Positions 34,470-40,145 of a stretch of DNA of 40,145 nt are shown here, piece by piece. Made by a program: the position numbers and the translations under genes. The stretch spans positions 1-40,145 of the forward strand of contig JACPYS010000056.1 of assembly GCA_016195915.1 (NCBI GenBank), read 5' to 3'. Numbering within the stretch: position 1 is the stretch's first letter; the number at the start of each line of letters is the position of its first letter. Source of the stretch: Betaproteobacteria bacterium. Its GTDB lineage: Bacteria > Pseudomonadota > Gammaproteobacteria > Burkholderiales > SG8-39. Below the pieces are notes generated by a model that worked only from the letters and a program-made list of their open reading frames with translations, made no database searches and was not told where the DNA came from.

Positions 34470-35438
34470 TCAATCCATCTTCAGACCGGCGTCCCGGATG
34501 ATCTTCGCATAGCGCGTCGTGTCGGCGCGCACGATCGCAGCGAATTCCTCGGGCGAGCGCGTCTCCGTGCCGTCCGCGCCGAGCTCAGTGAGCCGCGAGC
34601 GCGTCTCGGGCGAATGCATCGCTTTCGCGATCTCCGCGTGCAGCCGGTGGACGATCGCCTCCGGCGTGCCCGCGGGTGCGAACACGCCGTACCAGGTATT
34701 TATCTGGTAGCCCGGCACGCCTGCCTCCTCTACGGTTGGCACTTCGGGAGAATCCGCGAGGCGCTTCGCACTCGATACCGCGAGCACCCGCATCCTTCCC
34801 GAGCGCACGTAAGGCGTCGAGGCAGGCACCGTGTCGAACGCGACCTGGTGCTGGCCAGCGAGCAGGTCCTGGATCGACTGGCCGGTGCCCTTGTGCGGCA
34901 CGTGCACCAGGTCGATGCCCGTCATGCTCTTGAACATCTCTCCCGACAGATGCGGCGTGCTGCCGTTGCCTGCGGAAGGGAAACTCAGCTTGCCCGGCCG
35001 CGCTTTCGCGTAGGCGATCAGCTCGCGGATCGAAGTCACCGGCAGCGACGGGTGCACGACGATGAAATGCGGCACCGAGGCGGCGAGCGTGACCGGCGCG
35101 AAGTCCTTGATCACGTCGTAGGGCAGGTTCGGGAACAGGCTCGGCGCAATGGCGTTGACCGAGACGTGCCCCATCATGATCGTGTAGCCGTCCGCTGGTG
35201 ATTTGGCGACTGCCGCCGCGGCGACCGTGCCGGTCGCGCCGGGCCGGTTCTCGATCACCACCGGCTGACCCAGATTTTCCGAGAGCTTCGGCGTGATGAT
35301 GCGCGCCACCACGTCGGTGCCGCCGCCGGGCGGAAAGCCCACGACCATGCGTATCGGTTTGTTCGGATAGGCCTGAGACTGCGCGTTTCCCCAAGGTAGC
35401 GCGAGGGCGGTCAAAACGGCCATCCAGATTGTTTTCAT
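34470..35438 (-). CDS. Bug/TctC-family periplasmic solute-binding protein (3)
   Basis: A 322-residue binding protein with a signal peptide ending near GNAQSQA. Hallmarks are YPNKPIRMVVGFPPGGGTDVVAR, GQPVVIENRPGATGTVAAAAVAKSPADGYTIMMG, VHVPHKGTGQSIQDLLAGQ and DSPEVPTVEEAGVPGYQ. It is divergent from the LigI-like lactonase gene across 78 bases, suggesting that it captures the substrate or a precursor handled by that cluster. No membrane transport genes are adjacent. Confidence 0.93.
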   Translation of the reverse strand: MKTIWMAVLTALALPWGNAQSQAYPNKPIRMVVGFPPGGGTDVVARIITPKLSENLGQPVVIENRPGATGTVAAAAVAKSPADGYTIMMGHVSVNAIAPSLFPNLPYDVIKDFAPVTLAASVPHFIVVHPSLPVTSIRELIAYAKARPGKLSFPSAGNGSTPHLSGEMFKSMTGIDLVHVPHKGTGQSIQDLLAGQHQVAFDTVPASTPYVRSGRMRVLAVSSAKRLADSPEVPTVEEAGVPGYQINTWYGVFAPAGTPEAIVHRLHAEIAKAMHSPETRSRLTELGADGTETRSPEEFAAIVRADTTRYAKIIRDAGLKMD

Positions 35439-35481
35439 GAGTCCTCCGCCGGCAATTCTAGTCGGGCGGAACGGCGGAAGA

Positions 35482-35487
35482 TAGAAT
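35482..35487 (+). promoter_or_regulatory. candidate -10 for the lactonase-SDR operon
   Basis: TAGAAT lies 29 bases before the lactonase ATG in the divergent gap. No good -35 was found at standard spacing. Confidence 0.3.
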
Positions 35488-35516
35488 CCCCCGATGGCGA
35501 GAACAAGCGAGAAGTA

Positions 35517-36404
35517 ATGAGCGATCCGAAACCTTCCTTCCATCCCTCGCCGAGCCGACCGAAGCTGCGGCTGCCTGCAGGGGCCTGCGACGCCCACGTT
35601 CACGTGTTCGGGCCGCACGGCCGGTTCCCGTTCGAACCGGAGCGCCCTTTCACCCCCGCGGATGCGCCGAAGGAAAAGCTGTTCGCGCTGCACGCAGCGA
35701 TGGGCATTGAGCGCTGCGTGATCGTGCAGTCGACCTGCCACGGCTTCGACAACTCGGTCGTTGCGGACGCGATCGCGGCGAAGAACGGCGAGTACTGCGG
35801 CGTGGCGCTGCTGCCCGTCACCGTGACCGATGTCGAATTACGGCGCCTCGATGCGCTGGGGTTCTGCGGCGTGCGCTTCAATTTCATGCAGCACCTGGGC
35901 AAGGGCGCGCGCATCGAGGACGCGATCGCGCTCACCAATCGGCTGGCGGGCCTGGGCTGGCATCTGCAGGTGCACTGCGAAAGCTCGCTCATCGCGCAGC
36001 TCTCGCCATGGCTCAAGCGTTCCGCGGTGAGCGTCGTCATCGACCACATGGGGCGCGTGGATTCCTCTCTGGGCGTCGATCAGCCGGCATTCCGCGCGCT
36101 GCTGGAACTGATGCGCGATGAGCGCTTCCTCGTCAAGGTGAGCGGCGCGGAGCGCAACTCGCGCCAGGACGCTCCGTGGGAGGATTCGATTCCGTTTGCG
36201 CGCGCGCTGATTGAGGAGTTTCCGAAGCGCACGTTTTGGGGCACCGACTGGCCGCACCCCAACCTTCCTGCGGTTCCGGACGACGGCGTCCTCGTAGACC
36301 TGCTCTCCGAAATCGCGCCGTCCGAGCAGCAAAGGCAGGCGCTGCTGGTCGACAATCCGAAACGGTTTTACGGGTTTCCGAGAAAGCTGGTGCAGAAACC
36401 GTGA
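35517..36404 (+). CDS. amidohydrolase-2 family lactonase (LigI-like, 2-pyrone-4,6-dicarboxylate hydrolase type)
   Basis: A 295-residue metal-dependent TIM-barrel hydrolase. LigI opens 2-pyrone-4,6-dicarboxylate in lignin-aromatic catabolism. Shared features are LPAGACDAHVHVFGPHGRFPF (His27, His29), RCVIVQSTCHGFDNSVVADAIA, GVRFNFMQHLGKG, VVIDHMGRVDSSLG, and FWGTDWPHPNLPAVPDDGVLVDLL with the metal-site Asp. The likeness across the whole length is strong, but related lactonases act on other pyrones and muconolactones, so the substrate is tentative. The stop overlaps the SDR start (GTGA). Confidence 0.85.
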   Translation: MSDPKPSFHPSPSRPKLRLPAGACDAHVHVFGPHGRFPFEPERPFTPADAPKEKLFALHAAMGIERCVIVQSTCHGFDNSVVADAIAAKNGEYCGVALLPVTVTDVELRRLDALGFCGVRFNFMQHLGKGARIEDAIALTNRLAGLGWHLQVHCESSLIAQLSPWLKRSAVSVVIDHMGRVDSSLGVDQPAFRALLELMRDERFLVKVSGAERNSRQDAPWEDSIPFARALIEEFPKRTFWGTDWPHPNLPAVPDDGVLVDLLSEIAPSEQQRQALLVDNPKRFYGFPRKLVQKP

Positions 36405-37201
36405 CGAAGCGGCTGCAAGACAGGATCGCAATCGTTACCGGCGCGGGCTCTGTAGGACCCGGCTGGGGCAATGGGCGTGCGATCGCGGTGCGCTTCGCGG
36501 AGGAGGGTGCGAAAGTCTTCGCCGTCGACCGCGACCTCGAACGGATGCGTGAGACAGTTGCGCTCGTCGAAGCTTTCGGCGGAGCGATACAGACGCATCG
36601 CTGCGACGTTACCGACGGCAGTGCGGTCGCCACCCTGGCACAGGCATGCCTGGATGCATGGGGACGCGTCGACGTACTGGTCAACAACGTCGGAGGCTCC
36701 GCGGCCGGGGGACCGGTGGAGATGTCCGAGGAGGTCTGGGACGCCCAGGTGGATTTCAACCTCAAGAGCGTCTTCCTCGCCTGCAAGCACGTTCTTCCGG
36801 TGATGGAACGGCAACGGGGTGGCGCGATCGTCAACGTCGCTTCGACCTCGGGCATCCGCTGGACGGGTTCGGCGCAGGTGGCCTATGCGGCCACCAAGGC
36901 GGGCGTGATCCAGTTGTCGCGCGTGGTTGCGGTTCAATACGCTGCGAAGGGGATTCGCGTCAATACCGTCGTGCCCGGCCAGTTGCACACACCGATGGTG
37001 GAAGCGCGCCTCGCGAAGCAGCGCACGGGCGGCGACGTCGAAGCGCTGCTCAAGGAACGTCAGTCACGCATTCCCCTGGGCGTCGAGGGTGACGGGCGCG
37101 ATACCGCGAACGCCGTGCTGTTCCTTGCTTCCGACGAGGCGCGATTCATCACCGGGACCGAAATCGTCGTCGACGGCGGAATGACGGTCCGCTGCGGCTG
37201 A
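36401..37201 (+). CDS. short-chain dehydrogenase/reductase
   Basis: A 266-residue classical SDR. The cofactor-binding motif is IAIVTGAGSVGPGWGNGRAIAVRF, an extended TGxxxGxG with an inserted GPGW stretch; the acidic residue in FAVDRD suggests NAD. Other motifs are VNNVGGSAAGG, the catalytic Ser in IVNVASTSGIRW, and YAATKAGVIQL (Tyr, Lys). The end FLASDEARFITGTEIVVDGGMTVRCG is typical. It is translationally coupled to the lactonase, so it likely acts on a neighbouring intermediate. Confidence 0.9.
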   Translation: MTKRLQDRIAIVTGAGSVGPGWGNGRAIAVRFAEEGAKVFAVDRDLERMRETVALVEAFGGAIQTHRCDVTDGSAVATLAQACLDAWGRVDVLVNNVGGSAAGGPVEMSEEVWDAQVDFNLKSVFLACKHVLPVMERQRGGAIVNVASTSGIRWTGSAQVAYAATKAGVIQLSRVVAVQYAAKGIRVNTVVPGQLHTPMVEARLAKQRTGGDVEALLKERQSRIPLGVEGDGRDTANAVLFLASDEARFITGTEIVVDGGMTVRCG

Positions 37202-37211
37202 AACGCGCTCG

Positions 37212-38177
37212 TCACTCCTTGAAGCCGATCGTCTTGATGATTACGCTCCAGCGCGCCTGCTCTTCGGTGAGAAAGGCGGCGTACTCCTCGGGAGTCGACG
37301 GGAAGGCGATGCCGCTCACCTTGGCGAACTGCTCGAGCAGCGCGCTCGAGCGCAATGCCGCAACCGCCGCGGCGTGTATCCGCCTGAGAACATCCGGCGG
37401 TGTCGCTGCCGGGGCCACCAGGCCGTACCAGTTATCCGAGATCACGTTCGGGTAATTCACTTCGGCGGTAGTCGGCACTTCGGGCAGCGCCGGCGTGCGC
37501 TTCGCGCTCGTCACGGCGATCGCCTTCAACTTGCCCGAGCGGATGTGCGGCAATACCACCGGGATATCGAAGATTCCCATTTGCACCTGACCCCCGAGCA
37601 GGTCGCTCACCGCGGGCGCTGCGCCCTTGTAGGGCACGTGCACGAGATCGATTCTCGCCTCCGCCTTGAGCAGCTCGCCCGCAAGGTGGGTGATGCCGCC
37701 CGCGCCCGCCGAACCGTAGTTGACCTTGCCGGGGTTCGCCTTCGCGTAAGCGATGAGTTCTGCAAAACTGTTCACCGGAAGCGACGGATGCGCGACGATG
37801 ACCTCGGGAACCTTGACCACGGTGGTGACGAGCGCGAGGTCCTTCTGGGGGTGATAGGGCATGCTCGACAGGGCGAACGGCGCCATGGCCACGGACCCCT
37901 GGTTGTTAAGCCCCAGCATGTAGCCGTCGGGCAGGGCCTTCGCCACCGCGTCCATCCCCAGCACGCCTCCCACACCGCTCTTGTTCTCGACCACAACCTG
38001 CTGGCCGAGATTCGCGCTCATCGCCTGCGCCAGCACGCGCCCGAACAGATCGGCCGGGCCTCCGGCGGGGAAACCAACGATCAGCCGCACCGGCTCGGAC
38101 GGATACGATTGCCCCGATGCCGTGCCGCACGCAACTGCCGCCGCCGCGAACAGCAGCAGCCGGGTGATGAATTGCAT
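37212..38177 (-). CDS. Bug/TctC-family periplasmic solute-binding protein (4)
   Basis: A 321-residue binding protein. ATG at 38177 follows GGGAGGGG; the signal peptide ends near TASGQS. Hallmarks are YPSEPVRLIVGFPAGGPADLFGR, GQQVVVENKSGVGGVLGMDAVAKALPDGYMLG, VHVPYKGAAPAVSDLLGGQVQ and LPEVPTTAEVNYPN. It converges on the SDR with 10 bases between stops. Together with Bug 3 it brackets the lactonase-SDR pair. Confidence 0.93.
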   Translation of the reverse strand: MQFITRLLLFAAAAVACGTASGQSYPSEPVRLIVGFPAGGPADLFGRVLAQAMSANLGQQVVVENKSGVGGVLGMDAVAKALPDGYMLGLNNQGSVAMAPFALSSMPYHPQKDLALVTTVVKVPEVIVAHPSLPVNSFAELIAYAKANPGKVNYGSAGAGGITHLAGELLKAEARIDLVHVPYKGAAPAVSDLLGGQVQMGIFDIPVVLPHIRSGKLKAIAVTSAKRTPALPEVPTTAEVNYPNVISDNWYGLVAPAATPPDVLRRIHAAAVAALRSSALLEQFAKVSGIAFPSTPEEYAAFLTEEQARWSVIIKTIGFKE

Positions 38178-38268
38178 GATCCCCTCCCCCTGGATTCGAG
38201 CGGCATTGACTCCGCCGCAGCGGGCAATGATCCCAGAATTCGACCACTGCGGGTAACATCCAGCCATC

Positions 38269-38485
38269 ATGTTCTTCGACGGTTTTCAACTGGCGCGTGT
38301 CGCGGTGGCTCGCCCTCCTCGACATCGTTCCGACGCTGGAGCATTTCGAGCGCGCGGACATGGCGTTCGCGATGGGGTACTAGCACTGGTTCTGGTTCGC
38401 ACAGCCGCACCCGTTTCGGGAAGTCCTGATCAATGCCGCTCCCGAGGCCGTCGTGGAGGAACTGTTGCGCTTTTTCGCCGCGTAG
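38269..38485 (+). pseudogene. decayed alpha/beta hydrolase (haloacetate dehalogenase-like)
   Basis: The first codons read MFFDGFQLARV, a familiar haloacetate-dehalogenase/epoxide-hydrolase-like N-terminus. In another frame from about 38312 comes WLALLDIVPTLEHFERADMAFAMGY, an in-frame TAG, then HWFWFAQPHPFREVLINAAPE, ending at 38485. These are N-terminal and cap-domain pieces of the same enzyme; the nucleophile region between them is deleted and the C-terminal histidine part is gone. It is non-functional. Confidence 0.7.
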
Positions 38486-38513
38486 TGCATGCGCAGCGTT
38501 TTTCCGCGCCAGC

Positions 38514-38657
38514 CTACCAGTCGGTCGTTTCGCCGGGCTTCTGGTTCATCAGCTTGCGGAATTTCCAGCTGAAATAGATTCCCATCGCGATCACCAGCAC
38601 GATCGCGCCCAGGCTCATGAGCCCGTAGTCGGTGTGGAAAAGGTTGTACCAGGCCAT
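38514..38657 (-). CDS. DUF3149-type single-span membrane microprotein
   Basis: A 47-residue protein: MAWYNLFHTDYGLMSLGAI, a transmembrane helix to about residue 30, then the basic stretch WKFRKLMNQK and a soluble tail ending TTDW. The W.LF.TDYGLMSL start matches DUF3149 proteins, small inner-membrane proteins of unknown role in betaproteobacteria. A GAGG lies about 10 bases upstream of the ATG. Confidence 0.8.
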   Translation of the reverse strand: MAWYNLFHTDYGLMSLGAIVLVIAMGIYFSWKFRKLMNQKPGETTDW

Positions 38658-38720
38658 ACGCGATACCTCACGTCCTTTCAGGCATTGGGGCAAAGCCTAG
38701 TCCGGTATTCTGAGCCGGTT

Positions 38721-38734
38721 TTGGCCTAGATCAA
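38721..38734 (-). promoter_or_regulatory. weak FNR/ANR-like box upstream of the DUF3149 gene
   Basis: The minus strand reads TTGATCTAGGCCAA, 8 of 10 matches to TTGAT-N4-ATCAA, 64 bases upstream of the start. One half-site is perfect, the other has two mismatches. Confidence 0.25.
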
Positions 38735-38761
38735 GTCTGGCCTCAATCACGGGGACCGCGC

Positions 38762-39173
38762 TCAACCGGCAGGCCACCCGACGGCGATGTAGCGGATCGC
38801 CCGCCCCGCGGCCATTAAGGCGGTGCAGGAAAGCCGGGTGAGCCGCAGCCAGCCGGCCGCAACGCGCAGCGCATCGCCGGCTGGCAGCCAGGCGAAAAAA
38901 GTCAGCAAACTGCCGTAGTGCTTGAGGACCGGCATCGCGCGTGGATCGAGTTCTTTCTGCGTACGCTCCGGGACCAGCCAGCCCAGCGCGTACGAGGTAA
39001 AGCCGCCGATAGTGTTTCCCAAGGATCGCAAGCGCCGCCGTGAGCCGGTCGGGATGGAGCTTCAGATAGCAGAACAACACAGCTGGGGCGGACAGTGGCA
39101 CTACGTTCGAGGTGAGAAAACTTGCGGCAAACAGCGCCGCGAGACCACCTTCGGGAGAGAGCAATGCTTCCAA
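38762..39173 (-). pseudogene. yqaA: YqaA-family (DedA-like) membrane protein, frameshifted
   Basis: The first frame encodes MEALLSPEGGLAALFAASFLTSNVVPLSAPAVLFCYLKLHPDRLTAALAILG, a YqaA start. Likeness then shifts by one base to GNTIGGFTSYALGWLVPE, LLTFFAWLPAGDALRVAAGWLRL and ending at 38762. One extra A in GGGAAAC near 39022 explains the shift. The later half also has a small loss in the AWLPxxGDAL loop. This is a real lesion or a sequencing error; the family has about 140-150 residues with several membrane helices. Confidence 0.75.
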
Positions 39174-39190
39174 TGTGCTAGGCTTTTCAG

Positions 39191-39313
39191 GTGATACTGA
39201 GTGATCCTGAAGTGACGAGACGCTTGAATAAACGCAAACTCGAACAACTTTGTGCCCTCGACTTCCATTTCAAGGAAGTGAAGACCCGATTTATGAATCT
39301 GGCATCCCCGTAA
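39191..39313 (+). CDS. possible 40-residue protein or gene-end remnant
   Basis: GTG at 39191 opens a short frame (VILSDPEVTRRLNKRKLEQL... FKEVKTRFMNLASP) whose TAA touches the ATG of the next gene (TAAATG). Charge and helix character look protein-like, and the abutting stop and start suggest coupling. It has no recognised family and no strong ribosome binding site. It may be the tail of a gene lost upstream. Confidence 0.3.
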   Translation: MILSDPEVTRRLNKRKLEQLCALDFHFKEVKTRFMNLASP

Positions 39314-40145
39314 ATGAAAGTTTCGCCGCAAACTTTTTTCAATTTTTGTGCCGTGCATGTGCCGCTGCTGCGGGCGTTGCAGGAGCGAGTTGGCGAACTT
39401 TCCGAAGCGGACGCTCGGCGGTTGATTCGAGACAGCGGCAAAGCGGACGATGAGTTGCCGGAAACGACTTGGCGGCGGCTGAGAGAGTTACAAGTCCTTG
39501 TGCCGAGCGAACCGGGCAGCGACTTCTACTTCCTCGCTGAACCGGTGAACCGGCTGCTGGCTTATCTCCTCGACGAAGCCAAGGCCGCCACGCCGGAAAT
39601 CATCCGTGGTTACATTCAGTCCCTCGAAGCTCTTGGCAAGCAACTCTCCCGCGCGATTGACACTGACGATCTCACGGTCGTCCGGCTAGCGCTCGAGGAA
39701 ATCCAGCAGACGCTTCGTCGCATTTATGCCGACCTCGACGAGACACACCACGCCATCATGACCGAAGTCGCCCGTTACAAGACCGAACGTCAGACGGTTT
39801 CGGTGCGTGACAAGTTCCGCCGCATCGTTCATTGGATGGAGCGTTACGTGGATCCGATGGTGGACATTGTTCGCACCGACGGTTCTATGCGCGCGACGTT
39901 TGATGAGACGGAGCGCCTGCTCAATCGCGCGCGCGATCATGGCCTGTTCAACGACCTGCCGGCGCTGGAACGGAACCTCCGGCACTTGCGGTTGGTGCAA
40001 CGCCATTCCCTTCGCGTATTCCAACAATGCCGCCGCGAGCTTCAGCCGCTTTACGAATCGCTGCGTCGCTCCTCGTTCATCGCGGAGGGCGCGGCCATCG
40101 CGCTCGAATGCCTGCAACGTGAAGGCCCTGACGGCTGGGCCGAAC
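39314..40145 (+). CDS. kleisin-like helical protein (candidate MksF/JetA subunit), 3' truncated by window edge
   Basis: The frame is open from ATG 39314 to the window edge (277 residues seen). It begins MKVSPQTFFNFCAVHVPLL, then a winged-helix-like part up to FYFLAEPVNRLLAYLLDEA (about residues 1-85). A long run of amphipathic helices follows (TPEIIRGYIQSLEALGKQLSRAI, VVRLALEEIQQTLRRIYADLDE, VRDKFRRIVHWMERYVDPMVDIVRTDGSMRATFDETERLLN). This order, wHTH then helical bundle, resembles MukF/MksF kleisins and JetA of Wadjet systems, but I identify it by architecture only. The start and upstream DNA are less GC-rich than the chromosome, suggesting acquisition. Partner E, B (SMC) and D genes would lie to the right. 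Confidence 0.5.
   Translation, partial: MKVSPQTFFNFCAVHVPLLRALQERVGELSEADARRLIRDSGKADDELPETTWRRLRELQVLVPSEPGSDFYFLAEPVNRLLAYLLDEAKAATPEIIRGYIQSLEALGKQLSRAIDTDDLTVVRLALEEIQQTLRRIYADLDETHHAIMTEVARYKTERQTVSVRDKFRRIVHWMERYVDPMVDIVRTDGSMRATFDETERLLNRARDHGLFNDLPALERNLRHLRLVQRHSLRVFQQCRRELQPLYESLRRSSFIAEGAAIALECLQREGPDGWAE

Noticed and set aside
35493-35519. A seven-codon leader peptide (MARTSEK) before the lactonase
   Set aside because: Its start lies at the predicted transcription start of the only candidate -10 and it has no ribosome binding site, so the TAATG overlap is probably chance.

Overview
The window is GC-rich, tightly packed chromosomal DNA from a betaproteobacterium, most likely a Burkholderiales-type organism. 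Support comes from gene order (leuS-lptE-holA-proA-nadD-rsfS-rlmH-maf-rng; gshB-EIIA-ptsH-ptsI; metXW next to an AmpG-like permease; gatB-pyrE-xth) and from four Bug/TctC-type tripartite tricarboxylate binding proteins, a family expanded in Burkholderiales. No stretch longer than about 300 bases lacks a gene.

Layout. 1-4925: the 3' part of gatB, a DUF4124 envelope protein, pyrE, exonuclease III and an AmpG-like permease. 5002-6830: metX-metW behind a SAM-II-type riboswitch and an intrinsic terminator. 6837-12324 (minus strand): a UxaA/GarD-family dehydratase, ptsI, ptsH, EIIA, gshB and a cytochrome c5-like protein. 12472-18109: tRNA-Arg(CCG), a Bug protein, a secreted dienelactone hydrolase, an AhpD-like protein, a LysR regulator divergent from a DUF2917 gene, and an amidase. 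18127-27158 (minus strand): a housekeeping cluster from rng back to leuS. 27228-31213: a second Bug protein, uvrD and an Sfp-type phosphopantetheinyl transferase.

31229-33564 differs from its surroundings. Composition is visibly less GC-rich, genes are small and all on the minus strand, and they are separated by attC-like imperfect palindromes. I read it as an integron cassette array without an integrase in view (a CALIN). It carries an orphan immunity-like gene, hicB with a truncated hicA, a complete brnTA toxin-antitoxin pair with its own promoter and operator, and a two-gene cassette encoding a 91-residue protein and a small membrane protein.

33636-38657 returns to chromosomal style: a conserved 115-residue unknown, a bPH-domain membrane protein, a catabolic cluster (LigI-like lactonase and an SDR flanked by two Bug proteins), a decayed haloacetate-dehalogenase-like pseudogene and a DUF3149 microprotein. 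At the right edge a frameshifted yqaA is followed by less GC-rich DNA encoding the start of a helical, kleisin-like protein (39314 to the edge), a candidate first subunit of a condensin-like (MksBEF/Wadjet-type) system that continues outside the window.

The strongest items for follow-up are the cassette array with its broken hicBA and operator-controlled brnTA, the SAM-II/terminator leader of metX, and the kleisin-like gene at the edge. All family calls come from reading motifs by eye; no database search was run.
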